Below are positions 56,879-64,000 of a DNA stretch of 64,000 nucleotides, in pieces. The first letter of the stretch is position 1, and every line of letters begins with the position of its first letter. The position numbers were made by a program, and so were the translations under genes. The DNA is from Aeromicrobium sp. Sec7.5 (GTDB lineage: Bacteria; Actinomycetota; Actinomycetes; Propionibacteriales; Nocardioidaceae), in NCBI RefSeq assembly GCF_036867135.1, contig NZ_JBAJIJ010000001.1, forward strand, positions 2,418,001 through 2,482,000, given 5' to 3'. Below the pieces are notes generated by a model. It searched no databases. It had not been told where the DNA came from and saw only the letters and a program-made list of their open reading frames with translations.

Positions 56879-56944
56879 GAGAGAGTTTGTTGGTGGTCAG
56901 GAGAGAGTTTGTTGGTGGTCAGGAGAGAGTTTGTTGGTGGCCAA
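56879..56944. repeat. three 22-bp tandem repeats upstream of acpS
   Basis: GAGAGAGTTTGTTGGTGG plus four bases, three times head to tail (56879, 56901, 56923); only the last four bases of copy 3 differ. They begin at the probable -35 of the acpS promoter and fill the gap to glmS. They are AT-richer than the surroundings. Confidence 0.9.
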
Positions 56945-56983
56945 GCTCTGACGACGGCGCACCTGGCCTGCGGACCCTCTGGC

Positions 56984-58828
56984 TTACTCGACCGTGACGC
57001 TCTTGGCGAGGTTGCGGGGCTGGTCGACGTCGTGACCCATCTGCGCCGCGTACTCGCAGGCGAAGATCTGCAGCGGCACGGTGGCCACGAGGGGCTGCAG
57101 CAGCGTCGGCACCCTGGGCAGGCGGATGAGGTGGTCGGCGTACGGCACGACGCTGTCGTCGCCGTCCTCGGCCAGCACGATCGTGCGGGCGCCGCGGGCC
57201 CGGACCTCCTGGATGTTGCTCACGACCTTCTCGTGCACCTCGCCCCGACCGGGCGGCGGGACGACGACGAAGACCGGCACGCCCTCCTCGATGACCGCGA
57301 TGGGGCCGTGCTTGAGCTCGCCCGCCGCGAACCCCTCGGCGTGGAGGTAGGCGAGCTCCTTGAGCTTGAGCGCACCCTCGAGCGCGACGGGGTACCCGAC
57401 GTGCCGGCCGAGGAAGATGAACGACCTGGAGCCCTGCAGGTCGGCGGCGATCTTCCGGACCACGTCGGCGTCGTCGAGCATGCGCTGAATCGCGTCGGGC
57501 ATCTGGACGAGGTCGTCGATGATGCGGCTGATCTCGTCGCCGTACTTGGCGCCCTTGACCTGGGCGAGATACAGGCCCAGGAGGTAGCAGGCCACGATCT
57601 GGGCCAGGAACGCCTTGGTCGACGCGACCGCGATCTCGGGACCGGCGTGCGTGTAGATGACGGCGTCGGACTCCCGCGGGATCGTGGAGCCGTTGGTGTT
57701 GCAGATGCTCAGCACGCGCGCCTTCTGCTGCCGGGCGTACCGGATCGCCATCAGGGTGTCCATCGTCTCGCCCGACTGGCTAATCGTGACCACGAGCGTG
57801 GACTGGTCGAGGATCGGGTCGCGGTAGCGGAACTCGCTCGCGAGCTCGACCTCGACCGGGATCCGGGTCCAGTGCTCGATCGCGTACTTCGCGACGAGGG
57901 CCGCGTAGTAGGACGTGCCGCACGCGATCGCGACGATCTTGTCGACGCCGCGCAGCTCGTCGTCGGACAGGCGCATCTCGTCGAGCTGCAGGAGGCCGTC
58001 GGCGTTGTGTCGACCGAGGAGCGTGTCGGCGACGGCCTTCGGCTGCTCGGCGATCTCCTTGAGCATGTACCACTCGAAGCCGTCCTTCTGGGCGGCCGAC
58101 AGGTCCCAGTCGACGGTGTACGGCGTCGTCTCGACGGGGGCGCCGTCGAAGTCGGTGACCGTGATGTCGTCGGCGGTGATGACGACGACCTGGTCCTGCC
58201 CGAGCTCGACGGCCTCCTTCGTGTACTCGATGAAGGCGGCGACGTCGGACCCCAGGAAGTTCTCGCCGTCGCCGCGTCCGACCACGAGCGGGGAGTTGCG
58301 CCGGGCGCCGACGACCACGCCGGGGGTCTGCGCATCGCAGATCACGAGCGTGAAGGCGCCCTCGAGGCGGCGGCTCACGGCGCGGACGGCGTCGCCGAGG
58401 TCGCGACCGGCCACGAGCTCGTCGTGGACCAGGAAGGCCACGACCTCGGAGTCGGTCTCGCTCTCGAGCTCACGCCCGGAGCGCTCGATGCCGTCGCGGA
58501 GCTCGGCGAAGTTCTCGATGATCCCGTTGTGCACGACCGCCACGCGACCGGTGTCGTCGAGGTGCGGGTGCGCGTTGCGGTCCGTGGGCCCACCGTGAGT
58601 GGCCCAGCGGGTGTGGCCGATGCCGGTGCGGGCGTCCGGGAGCGGCTGCTCGGCCAGGACGGCGTCGAGGTTGACGAGCTTGCCGGCCTTCTTCGCCGAC
58701 ACGAGCCCGTCGTCGGCCACGACCGCGACCCCGCCGGAGTCGTAGCCGCGGTACTCCAGACGTCGCAGACCACCCATGACGACGTCGACGGCGGACCGCT
58801 GACCGACGTACCCGACGATTCCACACAT
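56984..58828 (-). CDS. glmS: glutamine-fructose-6-phosphate aminotransferase (isomerizing)
   Basis: Makes glucosamine 6-phosphate from fructose 6-phosphate and glutamine, the first step to UDP-GlcNAc. The 614-aa protein has the N-terminal nucleophile Cys2 in MCGIVGYVG (Met is removed), GHTRWATHGGPTDRNAHPH, two SIS isomerase domains (ACGTSYYAALVAKYAIE and FLGRHVGYPVALEGALKLKE) and the C-terminal QPRNLAKSVTVE. TACCCT at 58836-58841, seven bases before the ATG, gives a leaderless start. Divergent from coaA by 55 bases. Confidence 0.96.
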   Translation of the reverse strand: MCGIVGYVGQRSAVDVVMGGLRRLEYRGYDSGGVAVVADDGLVSAKKAGKLVNLDAVLAEQPLPDARTGIGHTRWATHGGPTDRNAHPHLDDTGRVAVVHNGIIENFAELRDGIERSGRELESETDSEVVAFLVHDELVAGRDLGDAVRAVSRRLEGAFTLVICDAQTPGVVVGARRNSPLVVGRGDGENFLGSDVAAFIEYTKEAVELGQDQVVVITADDITVTDFDGAPVETTPYTVDWDLSAAQKDGFEWYMLKEIAEQPKAVADTLLGRHNADGLLQLDEMRLSDDELRGVDKIVAIACGTSYYAALVAKYAIEHWTRIPVEVELASEFRYRDPILDQSTLVVTISQSGETMDTLMAIRYARQQKARVLSICNTNGSTIPRESDAVIYTHAGPEIAVASTKAFLAQIVACYLLGLYLAQVKGAKYGDEISRIIDDLVQMPDAIQRMLDDADVVRKIAADLQGSRSFIFLGRHVGYPVALEGALKLKELAYLHAEGFAAGELKHGPIAVIEEGVPVFVVVPPPGRGEVHEKVVSNIQEVRARGARTIVLAEDGDDSVVPYADHLIRLPRVPTLLQPLVATVPLQIFACEYAAQMGHDVDQPRNLAKSVTVE

Positions 58829-58835
58829 GGGGTTG

Positions 58836-58841
58836 AGGGTA
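58836..58841 (-). promoter_or_regulatory. putative -10 of glmS
   Basis: TACCCT on the minus strand seven bases before the glmS ATG. Confidence 0.5.
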
Positions 58842-58870
58842 CCGACTGCGCCGGCGCGCACGGCGGTGGC

Positions 58871-58876
58871 GACAAT
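58871..58876 (+). promoter_or_regulatory. putative -10 of coaA
   Basis: GACAAT seven bases before the ATG at 58884, facing the glmS promoter 30 bases away. Confidence 0.45.
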
Positions 58877-58883
58877 GGTGCGC

Positions 58884-59825
58884 ATGTCACGCGACCTCTC
58901 GCCCTACGTCGAGCTGGAGCGCGATGCGTGGGCCCAGCTGGCCGGCGACGCGCCGCTTCCCCTGGCGGCCCACGAGATCGAGCGGGTCCGCGGCATCGGC
59001 GACGAGCTCGACCTCGAGGAGGTGCGGCAGGTCTACCTGCCCCTCGCCGAGCTCATCGCGCTGCGCATCCGGGCCGCCTCGGGCCTCTACCGCGCGACCG
59101 AGAAGTTCCTCGGCAACCCACAGCCGCAGCGCACCCCCTACGTCATCGGCATCGGTGGCTCGGTCGCGGTGGGCAAGTCCACCACGGCGCGCCTGATCCG
59201 CGAGCTGCTCGCCCACGCCCCGGAGGGCCCGCAGGTCGAGCTCGTCACGACCGACGGCTTCCTGCTGCCCAACGCCGAGCTCGAGCGGCGCGGCCTGCTC
59301 GAGCGCAAGGGCTTCCCCGAGTCGTACGACCGCAAGCGCCTCCTGCGCTTCATCATGAGCGTCAAGTCCGGGGCCGAGGTCGTGGAGGCACCCGTCTACT
59401 CGCACCTCACCTACGACGTGACCGACGAGGTCGTGCGCCTGCACCGGCCCGACATCGTGATCGTCGAGGGGCTCAACGTCCTCGCGCCCGCCCGGGCCAG
59501 GGGCGACGGCAGTCCCGGCCTCGCGATCAGCGACTTCTTCGACTTCTCGGTCTACGTCGACGGCGCGAACCGCGACATCAAACGCTGGTACGTCGACCGG
59601 TTCCTGGCCCTGCGCCGCACCGCCTTCGCCGACCCGGAGTCGTACTTCCACCGGTACAGCTCCCTGAGCGACGCCGAGGCCGTGGCCCGCGCCGAGCACC
59701 TCTGGGACACGATCAACTGGCCCAACCTGCGCGAGAACATCCTCACGACCCGCGGCCGCGCCGACCTGGTCCTGCGCAAGGACGCCGACCACGACGTCAA
59801 GTGGGTCCGCCTCCGCAAGATGTGA
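58884..59825 (+). CDS. coaA: type I pantothenate kinase
   Basis: Phosphorylates pantothenate, the first and feedback-regulated step of CoA synthesis. The 313-aa P-loop kinase begins SPYVELERDAW and has Walker A GGSVAVGKST, LVTTDGFLLPNAELERRGL, KGFPESYDRKRLLRF and the conserved C-terminal LVLRKDADHDVKWVRLRK; size and ends match mycobacterial CoaA. The ATG at 58884 is chosen by GACAAT seven bases upstream; an ATG at 58875 lies within that hexamer. Confidence 0.95.
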   Translation: MSRDLSPYVELERDAWAQLAGDAPLPLAAHEIERVRGIGDELDLEEVRQVYLPLAELIALRIRAASGLYRATEKFLGNPQPQRTPYVIGIGGSVAVGKSTTARLIRELLAHAPEGPQVELVTTDGFLLPNAELERRGLLERKGFPESYDRKRLLRFIMSVKSGAEVVEAPVYSHLTYDVTDEVVRLHRPDIVIVEGLNVLAPARARGDGSPGLAISDFFDFSVYVDGANRDIKRWYVDRFLALRRTAFADPESYFHRYSSLSDAEAVARAEHLWDTINWPNLRENILTTRGRADLVLRKDADHDVKWVRLRKM

Positions 59826-59849
59826 CGCACTCCTCGCAAGCTCGTCGCA

Positions 59850-59919
59850 TGTGATGTCCGGGGTTCGTCAGACATCACACGTGCCGGTCCACCTGCCTGT
59901 GCGCGCACATCTGGTGGAC
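59850..59919. terminator. double hairpin between coaA and lipoprotein gene
   Basis: TGTGATGTC (59850-59858) pairs with 59871-59879, and GTCCACC (59887-59893) pairs with 59913-59919 around an inner palindromic TGTGCGCGCACA. No long T-run follows. It is placed to end transcripts of the two converging genes. Confidence 0.65.
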
Positions 59920-59934
59920 GGACACACCGGCGGG

Positions 59935-60189
59935 TCAGCCGAGGACGTCCTTGACGAGGTCGTCGGCCGAGTCGGGCGCGAGGCAGTGGTAGGTCGCGGC
60001 GCTGACGGTCAGGTCGACGGTGCCCGCCGAGGGGCTCCCGCCGAGCAGCTGCTCGACCACCGCGGTGCGGTCGCCCTCGGACATCAGGGCGAACTCCTCA
60101 CAGCGGGTCTCGCCCCCGTCGTTGCCGGCGCAGGCTCCCACCACCCCGAGGGTGGCGAGCACGAGGAGGACGGCCGCTGCCCGGTTCAT
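59935..60189 (-). CDS. small lipoprotein
   Basis: An 84-aa exported lipoprotein: signal peptide AAAVLLVLATLGVVGAC with lipidated Cys20, then a 60-residue mature part containing two more Cys (TRCEEF and YHCLAPDS) that could form a disulfide. Lies just downstream of the type VII secretion-linked 413-aa gene on the same strand (32-base gap). No family recognised. Confidence 0.7.
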   Translation of the reverse strand: MNRAAAVLLVLATLGVVGACAGNDGGETRCEEFALMSEGDRTAVVEQLLGGSPSAGTVDLTVSAATYHCLAPDSADDLVKDVLG

Positions 60190-60221
60190 GGCAGCGGCCG
60201 CCCTCTCCTGCTCGATGTCAC

Positions 60222-61463
60222 TCAGGCCGGCTGGCCCGTGTTGACGTTGATCGGCCGGATGTTGTCCCGCGCGTCCGACTGGCCGGGGCCGGTCTGGACC
60301 GGGGCGTCCGCCTCGTCGATCTGGATGTCCTGGATGTCCTCGCGGGCCGTCGACTCGCCCGGCCCCGTCTGGATCGGGTCGTCGGCCAGGTCGACCTGCG
60401 TCTGACCGATGCCGTTGCTCGCGTCGGACTGACCCGCACCGGTCTGGACCGGACCGTCGGACAGGTCGATCGTGGTCGTGGCCGGCGCCGGCTCCCGGTC
60501 GATCAGGAACGGGTGCGTGAGCGGCGGGAAGTCGATGTTGTCGAGCACCTCGGACCCGGTCTGCGCCAGGCTCTCGTCGGCCTCGGTGTACTTCTCGTAC
60601 ACGATCGTGACGCCGGAGGCGAGCTTCTCGACGACGGCCTCGCCCATCAGGCCCAGCTCGGCCGAGACGGTGTCGAGCATGTCGTCGAGCATCGCCTTGA
60701 ACATGCCCGAGGTCGCCAGGTCAGGGATGGAGGTCGGCGTCATGTAGTCGCACTGCATGTGCCAGTCGAGCAGCGTGTTGAACGCCACCGCGAAGTCGTC
60801 GTAGGCCGACTTGATGTCGGTGACGGCCTTCTCGATGTCGAGGACGTCGCACACCAGGGTCGGCACGACGACCGTGCCGCTGACCGACGGGGTGAGCGAG
60901 ACGACGACGTCGGAGACCGGACGGGTGACGGCCTGGATCGCCGACTCCGTGAGGTTGTTGATGGGGTCGATGACCTGGCTCTGGATCTGGTCGTTGATCG
61001 CCCCGACGACCTGCGACATGAGCTCGGAGACGGCCATCTCGATGACCGACCTGATCGCTTCCTTGGCCGCGAGCCTGACCAGGGCGCCGGCGGGTCCGGC
61101 CGCGATCAGCAGGCCCGCCTGGACCGTGCCGACGGCCAGCACGGCCGTCTTGTAGCCACGGATGCCGTCGGCGATCGCGGAGCAGATGGGCTGCGTCGCG
61201 CCGACCGCCTCGTTGAGCGGCGTGAAGATGTTGGAGCGGGTGTCCTGGAAGACCTCCTCGTACGACGTGAGCGCCGTGGAGTCCGACACCTCGGCGACCG
61301 TGCCGATCGCGTTGCCCACCGACTCGACGAAGGCGTCGAGACCCTCGGTGAACGCCAGGAGCTGACCGCCGAGCTCCTCGACCGCGTCCTCGTTGATGTT
61401 GATCCACTTGAGACCGAACAGGTCGAGAGCCCACTCAACGGGCTCGGGAATCATGATGGGCAT
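60222..61463 (-). CDS. putative type VII secretion substrate with C-terminal repeats
   Basis: A 413-aa protein. The N-terminus (EPVEWALDLFGLKWININEDAVEELGGQ) resembles the WXG100-like N-terminal domain of CpnT-type proteins; the next 250 residues are helical with hydrophobic stretches (TAVLAVGTVQAGLLIAAGPAGAL). Residues 330-404 are three 25-residue repeats built on a DxxDxPVQTGPGQSDA core. No signal peptide; export through the adjacent ESX machinery is inferred from position after the WXG100 gene. GAAGGA precedes the ATG. Whether it carries toxin activity cannot be told. Confidence 0.65.
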   Translation of the reverse strand: MPIMIPEPVEWALDLFGLKWININEDAVEELGGQLLAFTEGLDAFVESVGNAIGTVAEVSDSTALTSYEEVFQDTRSNIFTPLNEAVGATQPICSAIADGIRGYKTAVLAVGTVQAGLLIAAGPAGALVRLAAKEAIRSVIEMAVSELMSQVVGAINDQIQSQVIDPINNLTESAIQAVTRPVSDVVVSLTPSVSGTVVVPTLVCDVLDIEKAVTDIKSAYDDFAVAFNTLLDWHMQCDYMTPTSIPDLATSGMFKAMLDDMLDTVSAELGLMGEAVVEKLASGVTIVYEKYTEADESLAQTGSEVLDNIDFPPLTHPFLIDREPAPATTTIDLSDGPVQTGAGQSDASNGIGQTQVDLADDPIQTGPGESTAREDIQDIQIDEADAPVQTGPGQSDARDNIRPINVNTGQPA

Positions 61464-61549
61464 GGCTTGTCCTTCGGGTCGCGTCCGCTCCGGGTCCCCC
61501 CGGTACGCGGTCGCTCCGGCCGTCAGACCGGAGCGACCAGCGGATCAGG

Positions 61550-61849
61550 TCAGGAGGCGTTGATCGCGCTCGACAGGTCGGCGTCGGTGGCGGACAGCGT
61601 GTCGGCCGCCTGCTCCAGGTACGCGGCCAGCTGCTCGAGCGCGTCGACGGCCGAGCGGGTGCTCGTCGTGAACTGCTCGTACTGGTCGTTGTAGGTGACC
61701 GAGGCCTGATCGGTGACGAACCCGCTCTGCACGAGGTTCTGGATGAAGCTGCTCAGCTCGGTGAGCGTCGTGTTCATGTTCTCCTGGCCCGTGCGCAGCT
61801 GGCTGGCCGCGGAGCGCATCTCGTCGTAAGTGACCGAAACGTTCGACAT
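61550..61849 (-). CDS. WXG100 family protein (EsxA-like)
   Basis: A 99-aa helical-hairpin protein of the ESAT-6/WXG100 superfamily, typically secreted as a dimer by type VII systems. Two helices (YDEMRSAASQLRTGQENMNTTLTEL and YNDQYEQFTTSTRSAVDALEQLAAYLEQAADTL) flank a turn that reads QSGFVTDQAS, so the usual W-x-G is not present as such. An AAAGGGA ribosome-binding site precedes the ATG. It lies directly downstream of eccC, with the 413-aa protein following. Confidence 0.85.
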   Translation of the reverse strand: MSNVSVTYDEMRSAASQLRTGQENMNTTLTELSSFIQNLVQSGFVTDQASVTYNDQYEQFTTSTRSAVDALEQLAAYLEQAADTLSATDADLSSAINAS

Positions 61850-61983
61850 GGTGTTCCCTTTCGCTGACCCGCCCCTGCGGCGGCTTGTGAGGATGACTTT
61901 AGGAGCGCATCGTCACCAGCGCGATGGGGAGCACTCCCCGCGCCCGACGGGAACATTCCGGGGTCCCGGAAAAGACTGGGATA
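61850..61983. other. gap upstream of WXG100 gene
   Basis: About 130 bases between eccC and the WXG100 gene. It holds short inverted repeats (GGGGAG/CTCCCC near 61925) and CCGGGGTCCCGG near 61963 that may end eccC transcription. No clear -10 was assigned. Confidence 0.4.
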
Positions 61984-64000
61984 TCAGGCTTCTTCGCCGG
62001 TCCATGGCACCTGCACACGGACCGGTTTGCCCTTCAGGACGGCCATCGCGCGACCCGGTGGGAACTCCCGCTTGGCGAAGCGGCCGAACGGGGTGCGCAT
62101 CAAGGTCTCGCCCTCGATCGACTCCGGCTGGAGCAGCATGCCGCGCCGGGCGTTGCGGATCTCCGACAGCAGGGGGTACATCGACCCCCACGTGCCGGAC
62201 TCGGACTCCCCCACGAGGAAGTGGTCGGTGCGCTTGACGGCCCGGATCAGCTCCACGAGAGGAGCGTCGGCCGGGGTCGAGAGGAAGTCGGCGATCGACT
62301 CGACGAACACCGCGATGTGCCCCTCGTCCTCGGCGGCCACCCGCGCGGCCAGCTCCTTGGCCAGCGCCGCGATCTCGGCGACGTCGGTCACGGCGCGGGT
62401 CCAGGGCGCGAGCCGTGGCACGGCCGAGCGCCGATGGCCCAGGTAGATCAGCTCCCCGTCGGGCTTCCACCGGTGCAGCGAGCGTGCGAGCGCCACGATC
62501 GCGTTGGTGCGGCCACTCGCCGGCCCACCGCCGAGCAGGAACGTGCCGGCCGGCTCGATGCCGATCGGCTGCAGTGCCTCCTCACCGATGCCGAGCACGG
62601 GGCGACCCCCCACGTCGGCGGGCAGGCTCGACTCCGGAACCTCGACCGGCATCGCGCCCACCGCGGGCGCCGGAGGCACCTGCTGCCGCTGCATCGCCCT
62701 CGCGAGCTTGCCGATGGCCTGCGACTGGTCGGCGACGTTGCCCGACCCGCCCAGCACCGCGACCTGGGTCTCGACGCCGTCGATCACGGCTCGTCCGGGG
62801 GGCGAGGCCGCCGAGAGGACGTCGGAGGGCATGCCCATCACGAGGTAGCCCGTCTCGTCGGCGAGGCGCAGGACGACGCGGCGCGGCACGCTTGAGGAGA
62901 TCGAGCCGGGCACGCTCGCCGGACGGTCGGCCGTGAAGACCACGTGGATGCCGAGCTGGCGCCCCTCGGAGAGCAGCTGCTGCAGCACGGCGTACCACTG
63001 GGCGCGCGAGCCACCCGAGTCGTAGGCCTCGCGGAACGCGGGGAAGTTGTCGAGCAGCAGCAGGATGCGGGGCTCGTCGGGACGGTTCGTGGCCTGGCGG
63101 TACTCGGCGATGGAGCCGGCGTTGACCTCCGGGAAGTCCCGGGCCCGCTGCTCCGCGATGCCCCGGAGCGTGCGCAGCAGCCGCACGATGCGCTCGTCGT
63201 CGTCACCGGAGACGATCGAGCCGACGTGCGGGAGTGCCTCGAGCATGCGCAGTCCGCCCGCGGCGAAGTCCAAGCCATAGACGTGGACCGGCCCACCGCG
63301 CGGGGTGACGCCGGCGCCGGCCGCGAGCGAGCGCAGCAGGACGGACTTGCCGGAGCCGCCCGTGCCGTAGATCGCCATGTTGCCGTCGACGTCGGGCTTG
63401 AACGCCACGACGTGCTGGGCCTGGCGCTCCGGGAAGTCCGCGACGCCCATCAGCAGCTCGGTGTCGGTGCGGGGTCCGAGCAGGGCCAGGTCGTAGACCT
63501 CGCTGAGCTCGTCGAGCCAGGGTCGCCGCGGCTCGGGCAGCTCGGCCAGCAGCGAGGCCCGGCCGATCGTGTCGACGAGCCGGACCTGGTCGGTGGGCCC
63601 CGGATCGGCGATCTCGACCTCGACGTCGGACTCGCGGCGTCGCCACCGCTCCTCTGCGCCGAACCTGAGCGGGTGCAGGTGCACCGAGGCCGGCACGACC
63701 TCGTCGGTCGTGTGCCCGCCGGCGTAGGCCGACTGGAACGGGATCAGGCGCCCCGGGCCCATCTTGGCGACGGCCCGACCCGGGATCGACGGGTCGAAGT
63801 GCGCCGCCTCCTTGGAGTCGATGACGTCGGCGCTGTCGGACTCGTCGGCCATGCGCAGGGCGATGCGCAGGTTCGTGTTGGCGCGCAGGTTGTCCTTGAT
63901 GACGCCGGCCGGGCGCTGCGTGGCCATGATCAGGTGGATGCCCAGCGAACGGCCGCGCTGGGCGATGTCGACGACGCCGTCGACGAACTCGGGCACCTCG
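61984..64000 (-). CDS. eccC: type VII secretion ATPase EccC (C-terminal part)
   Basis: FtsK/SpoIIIE-like motor of an ESX/type VII system; only about 672 C-terminal residues are in the window and the gene runs past position 64000. The visible part starts inside ATPase domain 1 (SLGIHLIMATQRPAGVIKDNL). Domain 2 has Walker A GTGGSGKS and Walker B ILLLLDNF. Domain 3 has GGPASGRT, a degenerate Walker A, and LGHRRSAVPRL. Domains 2 and 3 recognise WXG substrates. The WXG100 and CpnT-N-like genes follow on the same strand. Confidence 0.92.
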   Translation of the reverse strand, partial: EVPEFVDGVVDIAQRGRSLGIHLIMATQRPAGVIKDNLRANTNLRIALRMADESDSADVIDSKEAAHFDPSIPGRAVAKMGPGRLIPFQSAYAGGHTTDEVVPASVHLHPLRFGAEERWRRRESDVEVEIADPGPTDQVRLVDTIGRASLLAELPEPRRPWLDELSEVYDLALLGPRTDTELLMGVADFPERQAQHVVAFKPDVDGNMAIYGTGGSGKSVLLRSLAAGAGVTPRGGPVHVYGLDFAAGGLRMLEALPHVGSIVSGDDDERIVRLLRTLRGIAEQRARDFPEVNAGSIAEYRQATNRPDEPRILLLLDNFPAFREAYDSGGSRAQWYAVLQQLLSEGRQLGIHVVFTADRPASVPGSISSSVPRRVVLRLADETGYLVMGMPSDVLSAASPPGRAVIDGVETQVAVLGGSGNVADQSQAIGKLARAMQRQQVPPAPAVGAMPVEVPESSLPADVGGRPVLGIGEEALQPIGIEPAGTFLLGGGPASGRTNAIVALARSLHRWKPDGELIYLGHRRSAVPRLAPWTRAVTDVAEIAALAKELAARVAAEDEGHIAVFVESIADFLSTPADAPLVELIRAVKRTDHFLVGESESGTWGSMYPLLSEIRNARRGMLLQPESIEGETLMRTPFGRFAKREFPPGRAMAVLKGKPVRVQVPWTGEEA

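Noticed and set aside
56879..56944. CRISPR array or insertion-sequence end
   Set aside because: No spacers, no flanking transposase, and only three direct copies.
61984..63996. eccC starting at the GTG at 63996
   Set aside because: The position lies in the middle of an ATPase domain; the frame stays open to the window edge, so the true start is outside.

Overview
This window comes from a very GC-rich actinobacterium. The gene content fits the Nocardioidaceae (Aeromicrobium/Nocardioides type). Supporting features are a GuaB/GuaB3/ChoD/GuaA neighbourhood like that of mycobacteria, PspC/LiaF-like envelope-stress genes, a CIRCE-controlled groESL pair, an IdeR-type iron box, a type VII secretion EccC with a WXG100 partner, and GTG starts with four-base stop/start overlaps. 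The family assignment is inference. Many genes look leaderless: a TANNNT hexamer lies 6-8 bases before the start codon, and this decided several starts.

Layout. 1-12.3 kb: PcrA helicase, glucose-6-phosphate dehydrogenase, a lipoprotein, a PspC-type sensor kinase and LuxR-type regulator divergent from a PspC/LiaF-like protein and a tiny membrane protein, a glycerophosphodiesterase, a secreted protein and a gamma-glutamyltransferase. 12.3-22.4 kb: purine block (guaA, guaB3, guaB) with choD, gabD2, a nitrilase-family amidohydrolase, a GNAT and an SRPBCC protein. The gap between guaA and choD holds a tandem array of hairpins with C-rich loops, best read as an unannotated plus-strand small RNA. 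22.4-31.6 kb: siderophore-binding lipoprotein and siderophore-interacting reductase behind an IdeR-like box, groES-groEL, a methyltransferase, the pxpABC 5-oxoprolinase operon, tsaD and a DUF427 protein.

31.6-50.3 kb is a cell-envelope polysaccharide region: PlsC-like acyltransferase, OafA/SGNH acyltransferase, a large polytopic protein, four glycosyltransferases, a sugar-nucleotide epimerase, a methyltransferase, GtrA, a secreted repeat protein, and two paralogous large membrane proteins that bracket the right half. 50.3-58.8 kb is a tightly overlapped minus-strand housekeeping block (DedA-like, rimI, tsaB, a GNAT-TsaE fusion, alpha/beta hydrolase, alr, nnr, acpS, glmS), with coaA divergent. 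59.9-64 kb carries a type VII secretion module: small lipoprotein, a CpnT-N-like protein with C-terminal repeats, a WXG100 protein, and the C-terminal part of EccC running off the window.

Intergenic gaps are short but rich in inverted and tandem repeats, mostly between converging genes. No tRNA, rRNA, CRISPR array, transposase or prophage was seen. Every coding call rests on reading protein motifs by eye; no database search was run.
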